Origin: Bradyrhizobium sp. B097
Lineage (GTDB): Bacteria; Pseudomonadota; Alphaproteobacteria; Rhizobiales; Xanthobacteraceae
Direction: 5' to 3'
Assembly (NCBI RefSeq): GCF_038957035.1
Contig: NZ_CP152412.1
Span: 6,134,501 to 6,198,500, forward strand
Length of the DNA: 64,000 nucleotides
Shown: one piece after another, positions 9,035 through 17,766 of the stretch
Layout of the letters: each line of letters starts with the position of its first letter
How positions within the stretch are numbered: the stretch's first letter is position 1
Made by a program: the position numbers and the translations under genes
The notes under the pieces: model-generated
The model's database searches: none
The model's input: only the letters and a program-made list of their open reading frames with translations
What the model was told of the DNA's origin: nothing

Positions 9035-12000
9035 TTACTGCAGGAGCGGCGTCCGCAAGTCGAGGGTCAAGGGAAACTCAATTGTGCGTTCCTCCGGCGG
9101 TGGTTCGATCCTGCCGGGGGTATGACCGTGCTCCTGGAAGCGCGCCAGCCGCCGCGCCTCGGCCTCGTAGGAATTGACCGGCTTGGTCTCGTAGTTGCGG
9201 CCGCCGGGATGGGCGACATGATAGACGCAGCCGCCGAGCGAGCGGCCGTTCCAGGTATCGATCAGGTCAAACGTCAGCGGCGCGTGCACGGGAATGGTCG
9301 GATGTAGGCCGGAGGCCGGCTGCCAGGCCTTGAAACGCACGCCGGCCACCGCCTCGCCGGCGCGGCCGGTCTCGGTCATCGGCATCCGCCTGCCGTTGCA
9401 GGTGATGACGTGGCGGCCCTCGACGAAACCGGTCGCCTTCACCTGCAGCCGCTCGACCGAGGAATCGACGTACCGCACGGTGCCGCCAGCGGTGCCCTCC
9501 TCGCCCAGCACATGCCACGGCTCGAGCGCCTGCCGCAGCTCGAGGCCGACGCCACCATGGTGGATGCGGCCGAAGGCGGGGAAGCGGAATTCGAGCTGAG
9601 CCTGATACCACTCCGGCTCGACGTCGTAGCCGGATTGCTTGAGCTCGGCGAGCACGCCCACAAAATCCTCCCAGAGGAAATGCGGCAGCATGAAGCGGTC
9701 ATGCAGCGCGGTGCCCCAGCGCACGAACTTGCCCTGCTGTGGCTCGCGCCACAGCTTGGCGATCAGCGCTCGGATCAAGAGCTGCTGCGCCAGCGACATG
9801 CGCGGGTCCGGCGGCATTTCGAGCGCGCGGAATTCGACCAGGCCGAGCCGGCCGGTCGGGCTATCAGGCGAATAGAGCTTGTCGATGCAGATCTCGGCGC
9901 GATGGGTGTTGCCGGTGATGTCGACCAGGATGTGCCGGAACAGCCGATCGACCAGCCACAGCGGCGCATCCATCCCCGGCGGCGGCACGTGCGACAGCGC
10001 GATCTCAAGTTCATAGAGTCCATCATGCCGCGCCTCGTCAATGCGCGGCGCCTGGCTGGTCGGGCCGATGAACATGCCGGAGAACAGATAGGACAGCGAC
10101 GGATGCCGCTGCCAGTACAGCACGAGGCTCTTCAGCAGATCGGGCCGGCGCAGGAACGGCGAATCCTCCGGCTTGCTGCCGCCGACCACGATGTGGTTGC
10201 CGCCGCCGGTGCCGGTGTGGCGGCCGTCGATCAGGAAGCGGTTGGCCCCGAGCCGCGTCTTTGCCGAGTCCTCATAGAGGCCGAGAGTGATGTCGACAGC
10301 CTCGCGCCAGCTCTGTGCCGGCTGCACGTTGATCTCGATCACGCCGGGATCCGGCGTCACCTTGATCACCTCGATCCGCGGATCGAACGGCGGCGCATAG
10401 CCTTCGACATGGACTTGCAGTTGCAGCTGCTCGGCGGCGGCCTCGATCGCGGCGATCAGTTCGAGATAGTCCTCCACCTTCTCCACCGGCGGCATGAAGG
10501 CGCACAGCACGCCATCGCGCACCTCGATCGACATTGCGGTACGCACCGGCAGCGGCTCGTCAATGTCCTTGAGCGCCTGCGTCAGCTCCGGATCGATCTC
10601 GCCCAGTGCATCGCGCGGCGCCATCGGATCCTTCTCGATGACGTAGGGAAAATCCTCGGGCGGGACGTGTTCGAGCGAAGAGATCGGAAGCCGCAGGCCC
10701 AGCGGGGAATCGCCCGGAAAGAGAAACAGATGACTGCGCCGGATCTTCCAGTGCTCGCTGCGCCAGCGCGCCGGCCCGCGATCGCCGAGCGGGCTCCAGC
10801 GCTGGATCGGCAGCACGTAGCCCTTCGGCGTGGTCAGCCCCTCGTCGAACACCCGCGCCAGCCGCGCGCGTTCTTCCGGATCGGTCAATTTGGAATTCGC
10901 AGGGCTGACATTGGCCGGCAAGCCGGCTTCGCGCTCTAGCCAGAACGCAGTGTCCTCAAAGGCCGGCATGACGTGGTCAGCCTTCAGGCCGAGCCGCGCG
11001 GCAATGCCGATTGCGAGGTGCTCCGCATCGGCGATCTCAGCCTTGCCCGGATTTTCGACTGAAGCGATCAGGCCGGCATTGTTCCAGATCGGCTTGCCGT
11101 CCTTGCGCCAATAGAGGCCGAACGCCCAGCGCGGCAGGCTCTCGCCGGGATACCATTTGCCCTGGCCGTAATGCAGCAGGCCGCCGGGCGCGAACCGCGT
11201 GCGCAGCTTGCGGATCAACTCGTCGGCGAGCCCGCGCTTGGTCGGACCGACCGCGGCGACGTTCCACTCCGGCGATTCCAGATCGTCGACCGAGACGAAG
11301 GTCGGCTCGCCGCCCATGGTCAGCCGCACATCGTCTTTCTGCAGATCGGCATCGACCTGCTCGCCGAGCCGGTCGAGCCGCGCCCAGGATTCATCCGAAA
11401 ACGGCTTGGTGATCCGCGGCGCCTCGCGGATCCGCTTGACGCTCATCTCGAAGCCGAACTCGACATTGGCGAAGCCCGCGGTGCCGGTCACCGGCGCGGC
11501 CGAGCGGTAGTGCGGCGTGGCGCAGACCGGGATATGTCCCTCGCCTGTCAGCATGCCGGAGGTGACGTCGAAACCGATCCAGCCTGCACCCGGCAGATAG
11601 ACCTCGGCCCAGGCGTGCAGGTCGGTGAAATCGCTCTCGACCTCGCGCGGCCCCTCGAGCGGATCGATGTCGGGCCGCAGCTGAATGAGATATCCGGAGA
11701 CGAAGCGCGCGGCGAGCCCGAGATGGCGCAGCGCCTGGATCAGGAGCCACGCCGAGTCGCGGCAGGAGCCGGAGCCCGCGGCCAGCGTCTCCTCCGGCGT
11801 CTGGATGCCGGCCTCCATGCGGATCACGTAGCCGATCTTCTTTTGCAGCTGCGCGTTCAGCTCGACCAGGAAATTGACGGTCGAGTCGGCCTTGCGCGGA
11901 ATGTCCTTCAGATAAGCCGCGAGCAACGGCCCAGGCACCTCGGTCTCAAGATAAGGCGCGAGCTCGGTCTTGAGATCGCCGGGGTATTCGAATGGAAAGC

Positions 12001-12301
12001 TGCCGGCATAGGGCTCGACGAAGAAGTCGAACGGATTGACCACCGCCATCTGCGCGGTGAAGTCGACCTCGACCTTGAGCTCGGTCGCCTTCTCCGGAAA
12101 CACGTAGCGCGCCAGCCAGTTGCCCTGCGGGTCCTGCTGCCAGTTCACGAAGTGGTTTGATGGCGTGACCTTGAGCGAGTAGCTCAGGATGGGCGTGCGG
12201 GTGTGCGGCGCGGGCCGGAGCCGAATGGTCTGAGGCCCGAGATCGATCGGCCGGTCGTATTTGTAGTGCGTGACGTGATGCAGTACGACGAAGATCGACA
12301 C
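9035..12301 (-). CDS. Large transglutaminase-like / DUF2126 protein
   Basis: 1088 residues from the GTG at 12301, which has GGAG about 10 bases upstream; longer in-frame versions lack a good start. The N-terminal transglutaminase beta domain ([18 protein letters not shown]) is followed by the papain-like core with Cys in [20 protein letters not shown] (about residue 180), His in [19 protein letters not shown] and Asp at the end of that block. From about 300 to the C terminus is the DUF2126 region ([15 protein letters not shown], then [15 protein letters not shown]). Function is unproven; the family is always found with ATP-grasp/alpha-E genes and is suggested to process or make isopeptide products. 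First gene of the three-gene unit. Confidence 0.92.
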   Translation of the reverse strand: MSIFVVLHHVTHYKYDRPIDLGPQTIRLRPAPHTRTPILSYSLKVTPSNHFVNWQQDPQGNWLARYVFPEKATELKVEVDFTAQMAVVNPFDFFVEPYAGSFPFEYPGDLKTELAPYLETEVPGPLLAAYLKDIPRKADSTVNFLVELNAQLQKKIGYVIRMEAGIQTPEETLAAGSGSCRDSAWLLIQALRHLGLAARFVSGYLIQLRPDIDPLEGPREVESDFTDLHAWAEVYLPGAGWIGFDVTSGMLTGEGHIPVCATPHYRSAAPVTGTAGFANVEFGFEMSVKRIREAPRITKPFSDESWARLDRLGEQVDADLQKDDVRLTMGGEPTFVSVDDLESPEWNVAAVGPTKRGLADELIRKLRTRFAPGGLLHYGQGKWYPGESLPRWAFGLYWRKDGKPIWNNAGLIASVENPGKAEIADAEHLAIGIAARLGLKADHVMPAFEDTAFWLEREAGLPANVSPANSKLTDPEERARLARVFDEGLTTPKGYVLPIQRWSPLGDRGPARWRSEHWKIRRSHLFLFPGDSPLGLRLPISSLEHVPPEDFPYVIEKDPMAPRDALGEIDPELTQALKDIDEPLPVRTAMSIEVRDGVLCAFMPPVEKVEDYLELIAAIEAAAEQLQLQVHVEGYAPPFDPRIEVIKVTPDPGVIEINVQPAQSWREAVDITLGLYEDSAKTRLGANRFLIDGRHTGTGGGNHIVVGGSKPEDSPFLRRPDLLKSLVLYWQRHPSLSYLFSGMFIGPTSQAPRIDEARHDGLYELEIALSHVPPPGMDAPLWLVDRLFRHILVDITGNTHRAEICIDKLYSPDSPTGRLGLVEFRALEMPPDPRMSLAQQLLIRALIAKLWREPQQGKFVRWGTALHDRFMLPHFLWEDFVGVLAELKQSGYDVEPEWYQAQLEFRFPAFGRIHHGGVGLELRQALEPWHVLGEEGTAGGTVRYVDSSVERLQVKATGFVEGRHVITCNGRRMPMTETGRAGEAVAGVRFKAWQPASGLHPTIPVHAPLTFDLIDTWNGRSLGGCVYHVAHPGGRNYETKPVNSYEAEARRLARFQEHGHTPGRIEPPPEERTIEFPLTLDLRTPLLQ

Positions 12302-12400
12302 GGACCGAGGACTCCAGCAGCTTTTTTGAGCAGAACACTGGTTCCGGTCGACATCAAGCACTAACAACGGGCAGCGACTGCCCAAGGCAAGGGCGCAGCC

Positions 12401-12518
12401 GTAGCCCGGATGGAGCCAACGGGTCGCGCGAATGCGCGCCCGATGACAGGCTCCGCGAAATCCCGGGACTTTATCCGCAGCAAGAGTCCCGGATTGCGCT
12501 GCGCTTCATCCGGGCTAC
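12401..12518. repeat. Inverted repeat, family A (GTAGCCCGGATGGAGC)
   Basis: Left arm at 12401-12416 and its near-exact inverse GCTTCATCCGGGCTAC at 12503-12518, with a further inner arm (TCCCGGATTGCGC at about 12487-12499). Sits between the DUF2126 gene start and the 3' end of the SGNH hydrolase gene. Related copies are at 13042-13072 and 13271-13358. Confidence 0.85.
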
Positions 12519-12525
12519 GCGATTG

Positions 12526-13023
12526 CTAGCGGCCGATCGCGCCGGATACCTGCGACGCAAGCTGCTCGGCGAGCGTGTGATAGCCCTCGGGAGTCAAATG
12601 CTGGCCATCGGGCTGATGCGGGAGCCCGCCCAGCATCCCGTTAGGAAGCATGATCACCGAGATGCCCCTGGCGCTGAGGCGACTTTGAATATCCGCTGTC
12701 CGGTCGGGGCTGCCCTTGCGCCGATCATTGCCGCCCGGTTGTAGAATCACCGCACGGGTCCCGTTCGGGACGGCACGGTCCAGGCGCTGCAGCATCCCTT
12801 CCGTGGTGTCGCCATTGATGCCGGCGTTCACGACACGGACGCTCAAACCCTTCGCCCGCAAGATCGCTTCGAGCTGCGCGGGATAGGCCTTGTTGCGCGC
12901 CACGCCCTTGCCGTAGGTGTTGCTCGCGCCAAGTGCCACGATGGTCGCGGCGTCAGCCGAACCGACGCCAAGGCTCAAAGCGGCCAGAAATGCGAGGCAT
13001 CCAACCAACCGGCGCACGCGCAT
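12526..13023 (-). CDS. Secreted SGNH/GDSL hydrolase (TesA-like esterase)
   Basis: 165 residues from the ATG at 13023, preceded by GGAGG; an upstream TTG at 13038 overlaps that site and is unlikely. A signal peptide is clear: basic RVRR, hydrophobic core CLAFLAALSLGVG, and AxA-type cleavage at SADAA. The mature part has the SGNH blocks: Ser in GASNT (usually GDSLT, here changed to GASN), Gly in NAGINGDTT, Asn in PGGND, and His in GQHLTPEGYH. The family includes lysophospholipase/thioesterase I (TesA). The changed block I still keeps the nucleophilic Ser. The conserved Asp-x-x-His near the C terminus is present as PDGQH. Flanked on both sides by intergenic repeats. Confidence 0.85.
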   Translation of the reverse strand: MRVRRLVGCLAFLAALSLGVGSADAATIVALGASNTYGKGVARNKAYPAQLEAILRAKGLSVRVVNAGINGDTTEGMLQRLDRAVPNGTRAVILQPGGNDRRKGSPDRTADIQSRLSARGISVIMLPNGMLGGLPHQPDGQHLTPEGYHTLAEQLASQVSGAIGR

Positions 13024-13363
13024 GTGTCCTCCGTCCAATCTGTAGCCCGGATGGAGCGCAGCGTAATCCGGGAAGCTTCATTCGCCAACAGCTTCCCCGT
13101 CGTCCCTGCGAAAGCAGGGACCCATACCGCGTGATCTATCGATGAAAAACGGTGGCAGACGCCTTGCACATCACTACGGCCGGTGGTTATGGGTCCCTGC
13201 TCCCGTGCGCAGTTGCGCACTCGGCAGGGACGACAGCGAGAATGCGGCCTGGATGTGTAGCTCCTAAGCCCGTAGCCCGGATGAAGCGAAGCGCAATCCG
13301 GGATCTCTATCCACGGTGAGAGCGTCCCGGATTTCGCTGCGCTTCATCCGGGCTACGCCAATG
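13024..13363. repeat. Repeat-filled intergenic region (families A and B)
   Basis: About 340 bp with no gene. It contains a family A arm at 13042-13072, a family B composite element at 13099-13234 (left hairpin CCCTGC-GAAA-GCAGGG; right hairpin enlarged by an inserted stem GTGCGCA-GT-TGCGCAC), and a complete family A inverted pair at 13271-13358. No promoter can be assigned with confidence. Confidence 0.85.
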
Positions 13364-14887
13364 CTACATCGTCGCGCCCAGGACCCACGGTGCAAACTCG
13401 GCGCCGCCGAAATCAAAGCTCTCGCTCTTGGTCGGCTGGCCCGAGGCGGTCTTGAGGATCAGGTCGAAGATGCGCTGGCCGCATTCCTGCACGCTCTCCT
13501 CGCCGTCGAGGATGGTGCCGCAATTGACGTCCATGTCGTCTTCCATCCGCTTGTACATCGGCGTGTTGGTGGCGAGCTTGATCGACGGCGCGGGCTTGCA
13601 GCCGAACACACTGCCGCGGCCGGTGGTGAAGCAGACGAGATTGGCGCCGCCGGCGACCTGCCCGGTCGCAGCGACCGGGTCGTAGCCGGGCGTGTCCATG
13701 AACACAAAACCCTTCTTGGTGACAGGCTCGGCATAATGCAGGACGTCGACGAGATTGGTGCTGCCGGCCTTGGCCATCGCGCCAAGCGACTTCTCCAGGA
13801 TCGTGGTGAGACCGCCGGCCTTGTTGCCGGGGCTCGGATTGGCGTTCATCTCGGCGCCTTCACGCTGGGTGTACTCCTCCCACCAGCGCATCAGGCCGAC
13901 CAGCTTCTCGCCGACCTCGCGGCTGACGGCGCGACGGGTCAACAGATGCTCAGCGCCGTAGGTCTCCGGTGTCTCGGAGAGGATGACGGTGCCGCCGTGA
14001 CGGACTAGCAGATCGCTCGCGGCGCCGAGCGCCGGATTGGCCGACACGCCCGAATAACCATCCGAGCCGCCGCATTGCAGCGCTACCGTCAGTTCGCTTG
14101 CTGGCACCGCCTCGCGCTTGACCTTGTTGGCGTCGGTGAGCGCTTCCTTCACGAAGGCAACGCCGGCTTCTACGGTCTTGCGCGTGCCGCCGACCTCCTG
14201 GATGTCCATCGCGCGCAGCCGGCCGGCGAGCTTCTGCTCCTGCATCAGGCCGCCGATCTGGTTCACCTCGCAGCCGAGGCCGAGCACGATGACGTTGGAG
14301 AAATTGACGTGCCGCGCATAGCCGCCGAGGGTGCGGCGGAGCAGCGCCAAGGGCTCGTCCTGGGTCATGCCGCAGCCGGTCTTGTGGGTCAGCGCGACGA
14401 CGCCGTCGACATTCGGGAAATCGGCCAGCGGGTTGTCGCCGGTGAACGGGTTCTTCTTGAACATGTCGGCGACGATGCCGGCGACATGAGCGCTGCAATT
14501 CACCGAAGTGAGGATGCCGATATAGTTGCGCGTTGCGACGCGGCCGTCGGCGCGGCGAATGCCCTCGAAGGTCGCGGGCAGATCGAAGTTCGGCGCCGGC
14601 TTGACGTCGACGCCGTAAGCATAGTCCTTGGCGAAATCGCCCATGCCGCAGTTCTGCGTATGCACGTGCTGGCCGGGCGCAATCGGCCGGGTCGCGAAGC
14701 CGATGATCTGGCCATAGCGCCGGATCGGCTCACCTGTCGCGATCGGCTTGATCGCGACCTTGTGGCCGGCCGGAATGCGATCGACCGTGGTGACGCCGTC
14801 GGTCACCTCAAGCCCCGGCGGCAGGCTCGCGCGCGCGATCAGGACGCTGTCGTCGGCGTGTAGGCGGATCACTTGTGCCGAGGCCAT
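13364..14887 (-). CDS. UxaA/GarD family dehydratase (altronate or galactarate dehydratase)
   Basis: 507 residues, full length for the family (about 495-525). The N-terminal SAF-like domain (about 1-100) and the C-terminal iron-dependent dehydratase domain are both present, with conserved blocks VALTHKTGCGM, LGLGCEVNQIGG, ALQCGGSDGYSGVSANPALG, NPSPGNKAGGLTTILEKSLG and TTGRGSVFGCKPAPSIKLAT. Several conserved Cys residues in these blocks are candidates for metal binding. Such enzymes remove water from a sugar acid to give a 2-keto-3-deoxy acid, which the adjacent aldolase-family enzyme could cleave. The ATG has GGAG about 7 bases upstream. Last gene of the operon, separated from the aldolase gene by 209 bp that hold a repeat. 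Confidence 0.88.
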   Translation of the reverse strand: MASAQVIRLHADDSVLIARASLPPGLEVTDGVTTVDRIPAGHKVAIKPIATGEPIRRYGQIIGFATRPIAPGQHVHTQNCGMGDFAKDYAYGVDVKPAPNFDLPATFEGIRRADGRVATRNYIGILTSVNCSAHVAGIVADMFKKNPFTGDNPLADFPNVDGVVALTHKTGCGMTQDEPLALLRRTLGGYARHVNFSNVIVLGLGCEVNQIGGLMQEQKLAGRLRAMDIQEVGGTRKTVEAGVAFVKEALTDANKVKREAVPASELTVALQCGGSDGYSGVSANPALGAASDLLVRHGGTVILSETPETYGAEHLLTRRAVSREVGEKLVGLMRWWEEYTQREGAEMNANPSPGNKAGGLTTILEKSLGAMAKAGSTNLVDVLHYAEPVTKKGFVFMDTPGYDPVAATGQVAGGANLVCFTTGRGSVFGCKPAPSIKLATNTPMYKRMEDDMDVNCGTILDGEESVQECGQRIFDLILKTASGQPTKSESFDFGGAEFAPWVLGATM

Positions 14888-14908
14888 GGGAGTTCTCCTT
14901 GGTTATTC

Positions 14909-15092
14909 TTCACCTCTCCCCGTCCTTTACGGGGAGAGGTCGAATTCTCGCACAGCGAGAATTCGGGTGAGGGGCGAAGCACGATGTCACTTACAACGAT
15001 GGTGCTCGCCGGATAGAAGCCCCTCACCCCAACCCTCTAAGAGCCAGCTTCGCTGGTCTCGACCCCGTGAAGAACGGGGAGAGGGAGAGGAT
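14909..15092. repeat. Inverted repeat, CTCTCCCC...GGGGAGAG family
   Basis: Cytosine-rich hairpins (CCTCTCCCCGTCC-TTTA-CGGGGAGAGG near 14911-14939, and an inverse near 15063-15085) bracketing a central palindrome CGAATTCTCG-CACAG-CGAGAATTCG. It lies inside the operon between the aldolase and dehydratase genes. A relative is at 20507-20612 and a short arm at 61487-61516. Confidence 0.8.
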
Positions 15093-15096
15093 CAAA

Positions 15097-15873
15097 TTAC
15101 GCCTTGCCGCCGGACTTCTCGCGGGTCGCGTTGACCTGCATCCTGGCGTAGACCTGCATCAGGCCGACTTCGTTCGACAGCGTCACGAGCTTGAAGCCCA
15201 TGTTGATCGCGCGCACCGCGCCTTCGGCGCCCGAGCAGTGGATGCCGGGATTGAGGCCGCGCTTGCCGCACTCCTTGATGATCTTCTCGTAGATCTTGAG
15301 GATCTCCGGCTCATCGCGATCGAGCTTCGGCACCAGACCGTAGGAGAAGCCGAGATCGGACGGGCCGATATAGACGCCGTCGATGCCTTCGACATCGAGG
15401 ATCGCTTCCATGTTCTCGACCGCGGTCTTGGTTTCCATCATCGGCAGCAGCACTATCTCGTCGTTGGCGGTCTGCTGATAGGTGCCGGCCGAGCCGTACA
15501 TGCCGGCGCGGATCGGGCCGTTGGAGCGCACGCCCTTCGGCGGATACTTGGCGTAGGAAACCAGGTTCTTGGCTTCCTGCGGCGTGTTGACCATCGGGCA
15601 GATCACGCCATAGGCGCCGCCGTCCAGCACCTTGCCGATGATGCCCGGCTCATTCCAGGGCACGCGGACCATCGGCGTGACGGGATGGGCATGCATCGAC
15701 TGGAAGCACTGCACCATCGACTGATAATCCTGCACGCCATGCTGCATGTCGACGGTGACGCTGTCGAAGCCGCATTGCGCGATCACTTCGGCCGAGAACC
15801 CGGAGGGGATCGCGAGCCACGCGTTCACCACCGCCTTGCCCGATGCCCAGACTTGCTTGACCTTGTTTGCCAT
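15097..15873 (-). CDS. HpcH/HpaI family aldolase
   Basis: 258 residues, the normal length for class II pyruvate aldolases of the HpaI/GarL type. Visible features: SVTVDMQHGVQDYQS (the HG segment holds the catalytic base), the metal-binding Glu in LLPMMETKTAVENMEAIL, and Asp in VYIGPSDLGFSYG. These enzymes split 2-keto-3-deoxy acids to pyruvate plus an aldehyde. Next to the UxaA/GarD dehydratase the natural reading is 5-keto-4-deoxyglucarate cleavage to pyruvate and tartronate semialdehyde. The same family contains HpaI, which completes homoprotocatechuate breakdown; no other HpaI candidate exists in the window, so that second role is possible. It lies 39 bp after the dehydrogenase gene. Confidence 0.88.
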   Translation of the reverse strand: MANKVKQVWASGKAVVNAWLAIPSGFSAEVIAQCGFDSVTVDMQHGVQDYQSMVQCFQSMHAHPVTPMVRVPWNEPGIIGKVLDGGAYGVICPMVNTPQEAKNLVSYAKYPPKGVRSNGPIRAGMYGSAGTYQQTANDEIVLLPMMETKTAVENMEAILDVEGIDGVYIGPSDLGFSYGLVPKLDRDEPEILKIYEKIIKECGKRGLNPGIHCSGAEGAVRAINMGFKLVTLSNEVGLMQVYARMQVNATREKSGGKA

Positions 15874-15912
15874 TGATCGCGTTTCCCTTTGCGGTTTATT
15901 GGGGGACGAGCC

Positions 15913-16998
15913 TCAGCTGGTCGCCCGCTGGATCGAAACTTCGCTGACGCCGACTTCGCGCGCGGTATTCACTATCGCCGCCCAGGTGTCGTCAGGCAAG
16001 GGGATGCCATTCCTGGTGCGATCGGCGCGGGTTTTCCGCTCGGGATCGCCCGGAACCAGCACGGACTCCGTGCCCGCGATCGGCTTGGTGGCGCGGATGA
16101 AATCGGTGTAGCGGGTGATTTCGCCGTCGAAGAAGTTGCTGGTGTCGATCACCTTGGGGTCGATGTAGAACGCCATCATGCCGTTGGCGAAACGGCGGTC
16201 CGACGACGTCGCGCCGGTGCCGGTCAGCGCGCCGCCGAGCAGCTCGCAGACGAACGCAAGACCCGAGCCCTTGTGATCGCCGAAGGCACGGATCGCGCCG
16301 GTTCCCTTGGTGTGGTCGCGCGGCCCGTCCGGCGTGTACGGACCATACAGCACGTGCGGATCCTCGCTCAGCGTGCCGTCGGCATCGACGAGCGCGCCGT
16401 GCGGCAGCTTCTTGCCGCCGCGGCTTGCGACCAGGCACTTGCCTTCGGCGACGACGGAGGTTGCGAAATCGAGCACGATCGGATCCTGGCCCTCGCGCGG
16501 AATGCCGACGCAATAGGGCGCGGTCGACAGCCGCTTCTCGACGCCGCCATAGGGCGCGACAAGCAACGAGCCCGCCGCGGTCACGAAATGAACAGACACA
16601 AGGCCTTCGGCGGCAGCCATTTCGGCCCAGTCGCCGACGCGGCCGAGATGGCCGGAGTTGCGCAGCGCGACCGCGGCAAGCCCCGCCTTCTTGCACTTCT
16701 CGATGCCGAGCCTCACTGCGACCGGCGTGACGGTCTGGCCATAACCGAACTTGCCGTCGACCACTGCGAGCGAGGCCGTGTCGACCACGACCTCGGGGGT
16801 CTGGTTCGGCACGATCGAGCCCATCTTCTTCCACCTGACATAGACCGGCACGCGGATCACGCCGTGGCTGTCATGGCCCGTCAGATTCGCGGTCGTCAGA
16901 TAGGTCGCGATCCGCTTCGCTTCTTCCGGAGAGGACTCCGAATGGGAAAACACTTCGGACACGAAGTTGATGAGATTATCGACCTTGATGGTGACCAT
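15913..16998 (-). CDS. Ldh family NAD(P)-dependent oxidoreductase
   Basis: 361 residues matching the malate/L-lactate/ureidoglycolate/sulfolactate dehydrogenase family, which differs from classical Rossmann lactate dehydrogenases. Diagnostic pieces are TTANLTGHDSHGVIRVPVYV near residue 40 (the DSHG catalytic His region), RNSGHLGRVGDWAE, and GDHKGSGLAFVCELLGGALTG in the C-terminal half. It would oxidise a 2-hydroxy acid to a keto acid or the reverse. The substrate is unknown; with sugar-acid genes on both sides, reduction of tartronate semialdehyde or oxidation of an imported hydroxy acid are options. It starts 36 bp after the livF-type gene, in the same transcription unit. Confidence 0.9.
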   Translation of the reverse strand: MVTIKVDNLINFVSEVFSHSESSPEEAKRIATYLTTANLTGHDSHGVIRVPVYVRWKKMGSIVPNQTPEVVVDTASLAVVDGKFGYGQTVTPVAVRLGIEKCKKAGLAAVALRNSGHLGRVGDWAEMAAAEGLVSVHFVTAAGSLLVAPYGGVEKRLSTAPYCVGIPREGQDPIVLDFATSVVAEGKCLVASRGGKKLPHGALVDADGTLSEDPHVLYGPYTPDGPRDHTKGTGAIRAFGDHKGSGLAFVCELLGGALTGTGATSSDRRFANGMMAFYIDPKVIDTSNFFDGEITRYTDFIRATKPIAGTESVLVPGDPERKTRADRTRNGIPLPDDTWAAIVNTAREVGVSEVSIQRATS

Positions 16999-17034
16999 GA
17001 AAGACTAGCTCGCTCGATGAAACACAGTGCGTTG

Positions 17035-17766
17035 TCAGGCGTGGGTTTTGGCGTGACCGCCGAGATAGGCCGCGGCGATGGCTTCATTGCCCCACAATTC
17101 GTCGGGCTTGCCGCCCAGCACGATCCGCCCGGTCTCGAGGACGAAGCCGTGATCGGCGACCGAAAGTCCCATGCGCGCATTTTGCTCGACGAGCAAGACC
17201 GTGGTGTCCTTCCTGATCTGCGAAATGATGCGGAACACCGCCTGCACGATGACAGGCGCCAGCCCGAGCGACGGCTCGTCGAGCAGCAACAGCCGCGGCT
17301 TGGCCATCAGGCCGCGCGCCACCGCGACCATCTGCAGTTGGCCGCCGGACAGCGTCCAGCCGAGCGCGTTGGAGAAGGCGCGGATGTCCGGGAACAGGTC
17401 GAACATCGCGTCGGCCTCGCGTGAGATTTGCGACGCCCCGACCTTCCGGTTCGACGCGCCGAGCATGATGTTCTCTTTCACGGTGAGGCCCGGAAACACG
17501 CGCCGGCCTTCCGGTACATGCGAGATGCCGAGCCGCACGATCGCTTCCGGCCCGAGGCCTGCGATCGAGTGACCGTCGAACAGGATGTCGCCGGAGGCAG
17601 GCTTGGCGAGGCCTGAGATCGCGCGCAGCGTGGTCGATTTGCCGGCGCCATTGGCGCCGAGCAGCGTGACCACCTGCCCCTGCTCCACGGCGATGGTGAC
17701 GCCGCGCAGCGCCTCGATCTCGCCGTAGCGGACCACGAGATTGCGGATTTCGAGCAGCGGCATCAT
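17035..17766 (-). CDS. livF: Branched-chain-type ABC transporter ATPase LivF (system 1)
   Basis: 243 residues. Walker A is GANGAGKSTT (about residue 36), ABC signature LSGGQLQMVAVARGLM, Walker B LLLLDEPSLGLAP, followed by the switch His region VLLVEQNARMG that is typical of LivF. It provides one of the two ATPase subunits of the importer. The start codon overlaps the stop of the fused permease-ATPase gene by four bases (a second ATG is in tandem). Substrate is not necessarily an amino acid: LivF-type modules also carry organic acids, amides and aromatics, and here the downstream genes suggest a sugar acid or hydroxy acid. Confidence 0.93.
   Translation of the reverse strand: MMPLLEIRNLVVRYGEIEALRGVTIAVEQGQVVTLLGANGAGKSTTLRAISGLAKPASGDILFDGHSIAGLGPEAIVRLGISHVPEGRRVFPGLTVKENIMLGASNRKVGASQISREADAMFDLFPDIRAFSNALGWTLSGGQLQMVAVARGLMAKPRLLLLDEPSLGLAPVIVQAVFRIISQIRKDTTVLLVEQNARMGLSVADHGFVLETGRIVLGGKPDELWGNEAIAAAYLGGHAKTHA

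Noticed and set aside
12401..13358. Repeated CCCGGAT blocks as a possible CRISPR array
   Set aside because: Copies are inverted pairs at irregular distances, without uniform spacers or cas genes.
14909..15092. Terminator splitting the sugar-acid operon
   Set aside because: The C-rich hairpins have no following T-run on the minus strand and recur elsewhere as a repeat family, so they are listed as a repeat.
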